NCBI RefSeq assembly: GCF_017883985.1
Contig: NZ_PRDG01000006.1
Span: 112,127-168,078, forward strand
Length of the DNA stretch: 55,952 nt
DNA from: Streptococcus oricebi
Lineage (GTDB): Bacteria > Bacillota > Bacilli > Lactobacillales > Streptococcaceae
Direction: 5' to 3'
Shown: positions 25,273-32,635 of the stretch, in pieces
How positions within the stretch are numbered: the first letter of the stretch is position 1
Layout of the letters: each line of letters begins with the position of its first letter
Notes under the pieces: generated by a model
What the model saw: the letters and a program-made list of their open reading frames with translations, nothing else
What the model was told of the DNA's origin: nothing
Database searches by the model: none
Translations under genes and position numbers: made by a program

Positions 25273-26190
25273 ATGAAAAATTTAACAAAATATCAGGGGA
25301 TTATCCCTGCCTTCTATGCCTGCTATGACGAGGCTGGTCAGGTCAGTCCAGAGCGCGTGCGTGCCTTGACGGAGTACTTTATTGCTAAAGGAGTCCAAGG
25401 GCTCTATGTCAATGGGTCTTCTGGCGAATGTATCTATCAAAGCTTAGCAGACAGAAAGCTAGTCTTGGAAGAGGTTATGGCGGTTGCCAAGGGCAAGCTG
25501 ACCATTATTGCCCATGTGGCCTGCAATAATACTAGTGACAGTATGGAGCTGGCCCGGCATGCAGAAAGTTTGGGTGTGGATGCCATTGCAGCCATTCCGC
25601 CCATTTACTTCCGCTTGCCCGAATATGCAGTTGCCCAATATTGGAACGATATTAGTCATGCAGCACCAAATACAGACTTTGTTATCTACAATATCCCTCA
25701 ACTAGCAGGCGTCGCCCTGACCCCCAGTCTTTATCAGGAAATGTTGAAAAATGAGCGGGTAATCGGTGTTAAAAATTCCTCCATGCCAGTCCAGGATATC
25801 GAGATTTTTGCTAGTCTAGGCGGAGAAGACCACCTGGTCTTTAATGGGCCCGATGAACAGTTTCTGGCTGGACGTATCATGGGAGCAGCCGCAGGGATTG
25901 GGGGCACCTATGGTGCCATGCCTGAGCTCTTCTTGAAGCTCAATCAGCTGCTTGCGGATAAGGACTTGGAGCAAGCGCAACTCTTGCAGTATCGCATCAA
26001 TGCCATTATTGGCCAGCTGACTTCTGCTCAGGGAAATATGTATGCCGTCATTAAAGAGGTCCTAAAAATCAATGAGGGTCTGGATATTGGTTCTGTTCGA
26101 GCTCCGCTAGCTCCTCTTGTCGAGGCTGATCGACCAATTGTTGAAGAAGCAGCCCGCTTGATTCGACTGGCAAAAGAAAAATTTTTATAA
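25273..26190 (+). CDS. nanA: N-acetylneuraminate lyase
   Basis: I choose ATG 25273 (MKNLTKYQGI), giving 305 residues, the normal length; an earlier in-frame ATG at 25231 overlaps the previous gene. It is a class I aldolase TIM barrel: the carboxylate-binding GSSGE is near residue 47, the catalytic Tyr is in YNIPQLAG, and the Schiff-base Lys is in VIGVKNSSMPVQD. It splits N-acetylneuraminate into N-acetylmannosamine and pyruvate in the cytoplasm. In pneumococcus the name nanA denotes the sialidase; this gene is the lyase, not a sialidase. Next in line is nanK, whose product uses the released sugar. Confidence 0.95.
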   Translation: MKNLTKYQGIIPAFYACYDEAGQVSPERVRALTEYFIAKGVQGLYVNGSSGECIYQSLADRKLVLEEVMAVAKGKLTIIAHVACNNTSDSMELARHAESLGVDAIAAIPPIYFRLPEYAVAQYWNDISHAAPNTDFVIYNIPQLAGVALTPSLYQEMLKNERVIGVKNSSMPVQDIEIFASLGGEDHLVFNGPDEQFLAGRIMGAAAGIGGTYGAMPELFLKLNQLLADKDLEQAQLLQYRINAIIGQLTSAQGNMYAVIKEVLKINEGLDIGSVRAPLAPLVEADRPIVEEAARLIRLAKEKFL

Positions 26191-26208
26191 GCAAAACCGA
26201 GGTAGAAG

Positions 26209-27093
26209 ATGAAAAAGTATGTTCTAATCGATATCGGTGGCACCAGTATCAAGTATGGCTTACTTGATGAAAGTGAACAGCTACTGGAAAGTCATGAAAT
26301 GGCAACAGAAGCCCATAAGGGTGGCCCAGAAATTCTGCGCAAGGTTGAGAAGATTGTGGCCACTTATTTGGAAAAGGAAGAATTAGTAGGCCTTTGTCTG
26401 TCCTCGGCTGGCATGGTCGACCCCGACAAGGGGGAGATTTTCTATGCTGGCCCGCAAATTCCCAACTATGCTGGCACCCAGTTTAAAAAGGTCTTGGAAG
26501 AGAAATTTTCCCTGCCCTGTGAGATTGAAAATGATGTCAACTGTGCTGGCCTAGCCGAGGTCAAATCAGGCAGTGGCCAGGGAGCAGAGGTGGCGCTTTG
26601 TCTGACAGTTGGGACAGGCATCGGTGGTTGCTTGCTCATCAATTCCCAGGTTTTTCATGGCTTTAGTCATTCGGCCTGCGAGGTGGGCTATCTCCACCTT
26701 CCCGACGGAGAATTTCAGGACCTGGCTTCTACCACAGCTCTGGTAGAGTATGTGGCCGACCTGCATAGTGATAGGCCAGCCTCTTGGGACGGCCGGCGAA
26801 TTTTCCGAGAAGCAGCCGCAGGCAATACTCTCTGCCTTCAAGGGATTGAGCGCATGGTGGCCTATTTGGCCAAGGGAATTGCCAATATCTGCTATGTTGC
26901 CAATCCTCAAGTCGTGATTTTAGGTGGTGGGATCATGGCCCAGCAGGCTCTTTTAGGCCCCATGCTGGAAAAAGCCCTGGAGGAAAATCTGGTGCCCAGC
27001 ATTGCGGACAAGACCAGTCTAGCCTTTGCCCACTATCAAAATACAGCTGGTATGCTGGGGGCCTATTATCATTTTAAGAGCAAACATCCCTAA
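26209..27093 (+). CDS. nanK: N-acetylmannosamine kinase (ROK family)
   Basis: A 294-residue ROK kinase. The N-terminal ATP-binding motif is DIGGTSIKYGLLDE and the second is LTVGTGIGGCLLIN. The substrate and catalytic region includes ENDVNCAGLAE with the catalytic Asp, followed by a partly degenerate form of the ROK zinc motif (HSACEVGYLHLPDG has fewer Cys than the CxCGxxGCxE signature). The place between nanA and the regulator makes N-acetylmannosamine the probable substrate, giving N-acetylmannosamine-6-phosphate for NanE. A glucokinase-like specificity cannot be excluded from sequence alone. Confidence 0.88.
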   Translation: MKKYVLIDIGGTSIKYGLLDESEQLLESHEMATEAHKGGPEILRKVEKIVATYLEKEELVGLCLSSAGMVDPDKGEIFYAGPQIPNYAGTQFKKVLEEKFSLPCEIENDVNCAGLAEVKSGSGQGAEVALCLTVGTGIGGCLLINSQVFHGFSHSACEVGYLHLPDGEFQDLASTTALVEYVADLHSDRPASWDGRRIFREAAAGNTLCLQGIERMVAYLAKGIANICYVANPQVVILGGGIMAQQALLGPMLEKALEENLVPSIADKTSLAFAHYQNTAGMLGAYYHFKSKHP

Positions 27094-27108
27094 ATTTTGC
27101 TGGTAAAA

Positions 27109-27117
27109 TGCTAGAAT
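27109..27117 (+). promoter_or_regulatory. Possible internal promoter of the regulator gene
   Basis: TGcTAGAAT at 27109-27117 is an extended -10 box about 30 bp before the RpiR ATG; no good -35 box is seen. It would allow regulator synthesis when the operon is off. Confidence 0.4.
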
Positions 27118-27146
27118 AAGACTAGCAAGTTATTGAGGAGTTTCCC

Positions 27147-27998
27147 ATGGTATCTTTGGAAAAAAATATTCTACCGATTATCGAGTCTGTTTCAGGCAGT
27201 CTGACCCATCTGGAAAAGAAAATCGCCAGCTACTTTTTATCAGGCGACCTTGGCGATGATGATCTGTCAGCCAAGGCAGTGGCTGAGCGGCTCTATGTCT
27301 CTGTTCCCTCTCTGACTCGCTTTGCTAAAAAGTGTGGTTTCAAGGGCTATCGCCAGTTTATCTATGAGTTTCAGGAGTCCAGCCAGACCAATAAAAATGT
27401 CAGTCGTAATCTGACCAAAAATGTCCTGTCAGACTATGGAGAATTGCTGAGCAAGACCTTTTCTCTTATCGACGAGGAGCAATTTCTGCGCGTGGGCCAG
27501 ATGCTCAACACCGCCCAGAGGGTCTATATCTACGGGCAGGGGAGCTCAGGCTTGGTCGCCCAGGAGATGGAATTTCGCTTTATGCGGCTGGGCATGGTCT
27601 GTAAGGCCATTACAGATGCCCATATGATTCGCATGAATGCTGTGATGGTCAATCAAGACTGTCTGGTTATTGGCATTTCTATGTCAGGCCAGACCAAGAT
27701 AATTGTCAATGCCATCAGCAATGCCAAAAAGGCAGGAGCAAGGACCGTTCTTATCACTTCCAATAACAGTGAAAACCTGCGTGAGCAGTGCGACGAGTTG
27801 GTCCTGGTTGCCATGAAAAAATTGCTGGCCCAGGGCAATAACATTTCGCCCCAGTTTCCTGTATTGGTGGTCATTGATATTTTTTACGCCTACTATGTTG
27901 ATTTGGATCGCGATACTAGGAATCAAATCTTCACCACCACCCTTTCAGCCCTAGCCCAAGAAGAAGATGACAAGGGCCAGGAAAAGGAGAAAACATAA
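27147..27998 (+). CDS. RpiR-family transcriptional regulator, probable NanR
   Basis: A 283-residue regulator. Residues about 1-80 are an HTH_6 DNA-binding domain (LTHLEKKIASYFL, AKAVAERLYVSVPSLTRFAKKCGFKGYRQF). Residues about 110-260 are a SIS sugar-phosphate-binding domain (RVYIYGQGSSGLVAQEM, VIGISMSGQTKIIVNAI, ARTVLITSN). Such proteins sense a pathway intermediate; in the sialic acid operon N-acetylmannosamine-6-phosphate is the likely ligand. It closes the operon and is the natural candidate to bind the repeated GAAA-N4-TTTC palindromes before nanE. Whether it represses or activates cannot be seen. Confidence 0.88.
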   Translation: MVSLEKNILPIIESVSGSLTHLEKKIASYFLSGDLGDDDLSAKAVAERLYVSVPSLTRFAKKCGFKGYRQFIYEFQESSQTNKNVSRNLTKNVLSDYGELLSKTFSLIDEEQFLRVGQMLNTAQRVYIYGQGSSGLVAQEMEFRFMRLGMVCKAITDAHMIRMNAVMVNQDCLVIGISMSGQTKIIVNAISNAKKAGARTVLITSNNSENLREQCDELVLVAMKKLLAQGNNISPQFPVLVVIDIFYAYYVDLDRDTRNQIFTTTLSALAQEEDDKGQEKEKT

Positions 27999-28024
27999 AA
28001 ACGCAGAAACTAATCTGCGTTTTT
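27997..28024. terminator. Bidirectional terminator between the nan operon and the convergent gene
   Basis: AAAACGCAGA (to 28007) pairs with TCTGCGTTTT (28014-28023). There is a T-run on both strands, serving the nan operon and the minus-strand gene ending at 28026. Confidence 0.85.
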
Positions 28025-28025
28025 C

Positions 28026-28346
28026 TTATAAAATCCTTTCTCCGGTCCGACTATCGACAAAATACTTCTCTTCGCCCCCATATATCAGAGTTACTTCTGT
28101 CCCTATGGGCAAATCAAATATTGCCATAACAGCAGGTTCTAGCTCAAAAACAGTCCTCCAATCACATATGGACATGTTTGCAGGGTCTGACAAATATTCA
28201 TCAGTATCAATATCCGATAAAATCCGCCAACCGTTATCAAGATTATTTAAAAATTCTTCTCGAATAAACCATTTCATTTTTCCGGCACCAGTCAAAATAT
28301 TATTTGAAACAACTGAACCGCCCAAGCCCATACTTTTTTTAGTCAT
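28026..28346 (-). CDS. DUF2185 (Imm33-like) protein, orphan immunity-type gene
   Basis: A 106-residue cytoplasmic protein read on the minus strand, start at 28346 with GAGAGGTAG ahead. It resembles the DUF2185/Imm33-like family: an early GGSVVSNNILTGAGKMKWFIREE, then NGWRILSDIDTDEYLSDPANM and a C-terminal beta-rich part. Members are found as immunity proteins in polymorphic toxin systems and also as scattered single genes. No toxin is adjacent, so it could be an orphan antidote or have a housekeeping role. The family call is from memory of the pattern. Confidence 0.65.
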   Translation of the reverse strand: MTKKSMGLGGSVVSNNILTGAGKMKWFIREEFLNNLDNGWRILSDIDTDEYLSDPANMSICDWRTVFELEPAVMAIFDLPIGTEVTLIYGGEEKYFVDSRTGERIL

Positions 28347-28658
28347 TTTCTACCTCTCTTAATTAAAATTATGCCAATTATTCCTATTTGCAACTTTGAT
28401 TTGCAGTTGCCAACTCTGGCCTTGTCCATGGTTACAGCAGAGCCAGACCAGAGCTGGCTATTGGCTGGACTAGCACTGGCCTGACCACTAGCAGTCATTT
28501 ACTTGTTTTGGATTGTCAGGCTTCCCTCCTCTTTCCTAGTTTTGCCATATTCTATCATGTTTTGATGGTTTGAGCAATGAATTTATGGTCGGAGAGGCTA
28601 AAAAAGAAGCTTTTACTTTAAGGAATTTTCAATATTCTCACAATTCTGGCTCAAAATA

Positions 28659-28667
28659 TGGTATGAT
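28659..28667 (+). promoter_or_regulatory. Extended -10 promoter of thrC
   Basis: TGgTATGAT at 28659-28667 precedes thrC by about 30 bp; no good -35 box or T-box is seen. The rest of the 28347-28697 spacer holds CTGGCC/GGCCAG-type inverted fragments (28410-28490) without a recognisable gene. Confidence 0.6.
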
Positions 28668-28697
28668 GATAGATATAGCATGAAAGGGAAAGAAATT

Positions 28698-30182
28698 ATG
28701 ACCTTAGTTTATCAATCAACGCGTGATGCCAAAAACACGGTGACTGCTAGTCGAGCAATCTTAGAGGGCCTAGCTACCGACGGGGGCCTCTTCACCCCCC
28801 TTGCCTATCCAAAGGTGGATTTGGATTTTGCCAAGCTGAAAGACGCTTCCTATCAAGAAGTTGCCAAATTGATTTTGTCAGCCTTTTTGGATGACTTTAC
28901 CGAGGCAGAGCTAGACTACTGTATCGAGCAAGCCTATGATAGCAAGTTCGATGATGAGCGTATCGCTCCTCTAGTCAAGCTAAATGGCCAGTACAATTTA
29001 GAATTGTTCCATGGTTCCACTATTGCCTTCAAGGACATGGCCTTGTCCATTCTGCCCCACTTTATCACCACAGCAGCCAAGAAGCATGGTTTGGAAAATA
29101 AAATCGTCATTCTAACAGCCACTTCCGGTGATACTGGTAAGGCTGCCATGGCTGGTTTTGCGGATGTTGCCGGAACAGAAATCATCGTCTTCTATCCCAA
29201 GGACGGAGTCAGCAAGGTGCAGGAGCTGCAAATGACGACTCAGACGGGTGCCAATACCCATGTAGTCGCAATTGACGGCAACTTTGACGATGCCCAGACC
29301 AATGTCAAGCAGATGTTTAATGACCCAGCTCTGCGTCAGCAGCTAGCAGACCACAAGATGCAGTTTTCATCAGCCAACTCTATGAATATCGGGCGTCTGG
29401 TACCACAGATTGTCTACTATGTTTACGCCTATGCCCAGCTGGTCAAGACTGGCCAGATTGCGGCAGGAGATGAGGTTAATTTCACCGTTCCTACTGGAAA
29501 CTTTGGAAATATCCTGGCGGCTTACTATGCCAAGAAGATTGGTCTCCCAGTAGGCAAGCTGATTTGTGCCTCAAATGAAAACAATGTCTTGACCGACTTT
29601 TTCAAGACCCAGGTCTATGATAAAAAACGTAGCTTCAAGGTCACCAGCAGTCCTTCTATGGATATCTTGGTTTCTTCTAACCTAGAGCGCTTGATTTTCC
29701 ACCTTTTGGGTAACAATGCTGAAAAAACAGCAGACCTGATGCAGACTCTTAACCAGCATGGCCAGTACGAATTGACTGACTTTGATCCAGAAATTCTTGG
29801 ACTTTTTGCGGCCGACTATGCGACCGAGGCTGAGACCCTGGCTGAAATCAAGAGGGTCTATCAAACTTCTGATTATATTGAAGACCCTCACACAGCCGTA
29901 GCTTCAGCTGTTTACCAAAAGTACCTCAAGGAAACGGGCGATTCGCGTCCGACGGTTATCGCCTCCACAGCCAGCCCCTATAAATTCCCTAGGGTAGCTG
30001 TCCAAGCTGTGACAGGCGCTAGCGACTTGACTGACTTTGAGGCCCTAGCTAAGTTACAAGAGCTTTCTGGTGTCAGCCTGCCACCGGCAGTTGATGGCCT
30101 GGAAACAGCGCCAGTTTTACACAAAACGCAGGCCCAGGCAGACCAGATGCAGGCTGCGGTTGAAGCCTACCTAGGCCTGTAA
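28698..30182 (+). CDS. thrC: Threonine synthase
   Basis: I place the start at ATG 28698 (MTLVYQSTRDA), which matches the family and gives 494 residues; the earlier ATG 28680 is part of the leader. The PLP-binding Lys lies in the N-terminal part in HGSTIAFKDMALS, and the phosphate-binding Gly loop is in PTGNFGNILAAYYAKKIG. ATSGDTGKAAMAGFAD is the other hallmark of the fungal/bacterial long-form enzyme. It converts O-phosphohomoserine to threonine. It is monocistronic, with a strong hairpin downstream. Confidence 0.95.
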   Translation: MTLVYQSTRDAKNTVTASRAILEGLATDGGLFTPLAYPKVDLDFAKLKDASYQEVAKLILSAFLDDFTEAELDYCIEQAYDSKFDDERIAPLVKLNGQYNLELFHGSTIAFKDMALSILPHFITTAAKKHGLENKIVILTATSGDTGKAAMAGFADVAGTEIIVFYPKDGVSKVQELQMTTQTGANTHVVAIDGNFDDAQTNVKQMFNDPALRQQLADHKMQFSSANSMNIGRLVPQIVYYVYAYAQLVKTGQIAAGDEVNFTVPTGNFGNILAAYYAKKIGLPVGKLICASNENNVLTDFFKTQVYDKKRSFKVTSSPSMDILVSSNLERLIFHLLGNNAEKTADLMQTLNQHGQYELTDFDPEILGLFAADYATEAETLAEIKRVYQTSDYIEDPHTAVASAVYQKYLKETGDSRPTVIASTASPYKFPRVAVQAVTGASDLTDFEALAKLQELSGVSLPPAVDGLETAPVLHKTQAQADQMQAAVEAYLGL

Positions 30183-30202
30183 GTAAGACCAACCCATAGC
30201 AT

Positions 30203-30238
30203 GAAAAAGTTGAGATAGCCCTATCCCAGCTTTTTTCA
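30203..30238 (+). terminator. thrC terminator
   Basis: GAAAAAGTTGAGATAG (30203-30218) pairs with CTATCCCAGCTTTTTTC, with a CC loop and a run of six T. Read on the other strand it has the form AAAAAGCTGGGATAG, a motif that recurs in other hairpins of this window. Confidence 0.85.
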
Positions 30239-30259
30239 TCTAGTAGATGATGGAGGAAT

Positions 30260-31582
30260 ATGGAAAGACCAGTACCAGTAAGTCCTAATCAGACAATGAC
30301 CAGCTATAAGAAAATCATGAATATCGCCTTACCAGCCATAGCCGAGAATTTTCTGCAAATGTTTATGAATATGATTGACAGCTACTTGGTCTCTAGCCTA
30401 GGTGTTGTCGCCATTTCAGGAGTTTCGGTGGCTGGAAATATCATCACCATCTACCAGGCTATCTTTATCGCCCTGGCGGCTGCTGTCTCTAGCTTAATTT
30501 CTAAAAATCTAGAGCGAAAAAATCCAGCCTCCTTGAGCTATCAAGCGACCGAGGCCCTCAAACTGACCCTCTTTTTAAGCCTTGTTTTGGGTTTGCTCTC
30601 CATTTTTGCTGGCCAGTTTTTCCTGAGTCTCTTGGGGACAGAAGAAGCAGTAGCCCAGGCGGGAGGCCACTTCTTGGCCCTGGTTGGTGGCAGTATTTTC
30701 CTGCTGGGCTTGATGACCAGCTTGGGGGCCCTGGTCAGGGTGACCAATAATCCCCGCCTACCCATGTATGCTAGTCTAATCAGTAATATCTTGAATGTGA
30801 TTTTTTCCAGCCTAGCCATCTTTGGCTTGGGCCTAGGGATTACTGGGGTCGCCTTGGGGACGATTTTAGCGCGGCTAATCGGGGCCTGGCTCCTCTGGCG
30901 CCGCCTTAATATCCCTTTAGCTCCCTGGTCCTGGTCCTTGGATTCTAAGCTGTTAGCCCTATCACTACCGGCAGCAGGAGAGCGCCTGATGATGCGGGCA
31001 GGAGATGTGGTGATTGTGGCTATTGTGGTGAAGTTTGGGACGGATGCAGTGGCTGGTAATGCTATCGGTGAGGTGCTCAGTCAGTTCAACTATGTGCCTG
31101 GTTTTGGGGTAGCCACAGCCACCGTTATCCTAATCGCCCAAGCCTTTGGCCAGGAAGACTGGTCAGCCATTCAGACCATTAAAAACAAGGCCTACTACCT
31201 GACCTTCTTTCTGCTCTTGGCGGTGGCCCTGACGGTCTTTATCCTGGGCCAGCCCTTGACCCTGCTTTTTACAAGCAAGGCCAGCGTTATTGAGGCCAGC
31301 TTATCGGTCATTCTCTTTTCCCTCTTGGGCGTTCCCATGACGGCAGGGACTCTGGTTTATACCGCCCTTTGGCAGGGCTTAGGTCAGGCCCAGCTCCCCT
31401 TTTATGCCACCAGTCTTGGCATGTGGTTGATTCGGATAGTGCTGGGTTATGTTCTGGGGATTAGCCTAGGTTTGGGCCTAGAGGGGGTTTGGACGGCCAC
31501 CCTGCTGGATAATGGTTTTCGCTGGTTCTTTTTATCCAGCCACTATCGCCAGAAGTTAAAGACCCTAAAGACCTTTTCCTAA
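30260..31582 (+). CDS. MATE-family efflux transporter
   Basis: A 440-residue membrane protein with about twelve hydrophobic segments in two similar halves. Family hallmarks are the N-terminal IALPAIAENFLQMFMNMIDSYLVS, the first-half loop ISKNLERKN and the second-half GFGVATATVILIAQAFGQED. It exports cationic compounds by Na+ or H+ antiport; the substrate is unknown. The start follows TGGAGGA by about 5 bp. The next gene (HAD phosphatase) starts 35 bp later and may be cotranscribed. Confidence 0.9.
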   Translation: MERPVPVSPNQTMTSYKKIMNIALPAIAENFLQMFMNMIDSYLVSSLGVVAISGVSVAGNIITIYQAIFIALAAAVSSLISKNLERKNPASLSYQATEALKLTLFLSLVLGLLSIFAGQFFLSLLGTEEAVAQAGGHFLALVGGSIFLLGLMTSLGALVRVTNNPRLPMYASLISNILNVIFSSLAIFGLGLGITGVALGTILARLIGAWLLWRRLNIPLAPWSWSLDSKLLALSLPAAGERLMMRAGDVVIVAIVVKFGTDAVAGNAIGEVLSQFNYVPGFGVATATVILIAQAFGQEDWSAIQTIKNKAYYLTFFLLLAVALTVFILGQPLTLLFTSKASVIEASLSVILFSLLGVPMTAGTLVYTALWQGLGQAQLPFYATSLGMWLIRIVLGYVLGISLGLGLEGVWTATLLDNGFRWFFLSSHYRQKLKTLKTFS

Positions 31583-31617
31583 AGGATCTAAAAAAATAAA
31601 TAATAGATGAGGACATG

Positions 31618-32217
31618 ATGACAAAAACTTTTATTTGGGATTTAGATGGAACTCTGATTGATTCCTACGGTGCTATCTTAAATAGCCTAGAAGTGGCCTA
31701 TGCTGCTCATGACCTAGCCTTTGACCGCGAGCAAATCAAGGCCTATATCCTTGAAACCTCGGTCGGTCGCCTCTTTAAAGAATTGCAGCAAGAAAAGGGA
31801 TTGGACCTCTACCCCCTTTATGCAGCAAGCCTAGAGACGCGCAACCATGAGATTGAGGTCCTAGACGGGGCCAGAGAAATTTTGGCCTGGGCCCAAAAAG
31901 AGGGGATTGAGCAGTTTATCTATACCCATAAGGGGGACAATGCCTTTCGCTTGATGAAGGATTTGGGGCTGGATACTTATTTTCGGGAGATTGTTACGGC
32001 AGACCGTGGATTTAAGCGTAAGCCCCACCCCGAGGCCCTACTTTACCTGCTAGACAAGTACCAGCTGGCAGCTGAAAACTGCTACTATATCGGGGATCGA
32101 CCTCTGGATGTGGATGCCGCCCTCAATAGCGGTCTTAAGAGCATCAATTTTGCTCCCTATAAGTTAGAGGAGAGCCAGCAGATTTCCCAGCTGCTAGATA
32201 TCAAAAAATTGGTCTAA
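31618..32217 (+). CDS. HAD-superfamily phosphatase (phosphoglycolate phosphatase-like)
   Basis: The start may be ATG 31615 or 31618; I favour 31618 from the distance to GAGGA. The product has 199 residues. Motif I is WDLDGTLIDSY at the N-terminus, motif II FIYTHKG near residue 103, motif III is the Lys in FKRKPHPEALLYLL, and motif IV YIGDRPLDVDAALNSG. The small helical cap fits the phosphoglycolate / pyrophosphatase-like subgroup. Substrate unknown. The gene ends just before a CiaR-type small RNA promoter. Confidence 0.87.
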   Translation: MTKTFIWDLDGTLIDSYGAILNSLEVAYAAHDLAFDREQIKAYILETSVGRLFKELQQEKGLDLYPLYAASLETRNHEIEVLDGAREILAWAQKEGIEQFIYTHKGDNAFRLMKDLGLDTYFREIVTADRGFKRKPHPEALLYLLDKYQLAAENCYYIGDRPLDVDAALNSGLKSINFAPYKLEESQQISQLLDIKKLV

Positions 32218-32228
32218 GTTTTTTCTAT

Positions 32229-32261
32229 CTTAAGTTTTCTTTAAGTTAGAGAGTTTATACT
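32229..32261 (+). promoter_or_regulatory. CiaR-type direct repeat and promoter of a small RNA
   Basis: CTTAAG (32229-32234), five bases, TTTAAG (32240-32245) fits the CiaR site TTTAAG-N5-TTTAAG with one mismatch. TATACT (32256-32261) follows after 10 bp, the layout of CiaR-dependent promoters in streptococci. Transcription would start near 32268. Confidence 0.7.
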
Positions 32262-32267
32262 AAGACC

Positions 32268-32393
32268 ATCAGATGAAGACCTCCTAACTTTATCTGACAA
32301 TATCCTAAACTTTTCTATATGTAGTTGAAAAACTACAAACTTTTTCATAATAAATCTCCCTAAAAGACTACCCAATCAGGTAGTCTTTTTTTG
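32268..32393 (+). ncRNA. Candidate CiaR-dependent small RNA (csRNA-like)
   Basis: An intergenic transcript of about 125 nt is predicted between the CiaR-type promoter and a strong terminator. The 5' hairpin has the stem TCAGATGAAG / CTTTATCTGA (about 32270-32300) and presents ACCTCCTAA, an anti-Shine-Dalgarno sequence, in its loop. The single-stranded middle has a short hairpin, GTAGTT / AACTAC, and runs such as CTTTTTCAT and ATCTCCCT that could cover AUG or Shine-Dalgarno regions. AAAAGACTACC (32362) pairs with GGTAGTCTTTT (to 32389), followed by T, as terminator. Streptococcal csRNAs share this layout: CiaR repeat, two hairpins, unpaired pyrimidine-rich region. Likely role: post-transcriptional repression. 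Confidence 0.72.
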
Positions 32394-32620
32394 CTCCATT
32401 TTCAGCTTTTTACTTAAAGGAGACTAGGTTTAGAGCTTCTAAAGAGAAGGTTGGGCCCTCTTGTCCTTGCAAGTCAGCTATCCACAGTTCTAGACTAGCC
32501 TATCTTTTCCTTCTTGGGGCTGTCAGCCGCCTCGTACTGGCTTAGGCTAGGAGAGATTTTGTTGGGGATTGATTAAGGGCAGACATTTTGATTTTCAAAG
32601 AGTCGCTAGAGTCTCTTTCG

Positions 32621-32629
32621 TGGTATAAT
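32621..32629 (+). promoter_or_regulatory. Extended -10 promoter placed directly before the polA start codon
   Basis: TGgTATAAT at 32621-32629 ends six bases before ATG 32636, and no Shine-Dalgarno sequence lies between. The predicted start point coincides with the ATG, so the mRNA may be leaderless. The 32394-32620 stretch before it holds no gene that I can see. Confidence 0.6.
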
Positions 32630-32635
32630 AAGACT

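Noticed and set aside
28300..28697. T-box or threonine attenuator before thrC
   Set aside because: No T-box sequence, no leader peptide rich in Thr codons and no antiterminator/terminator pair were found; only an extended -10 box.
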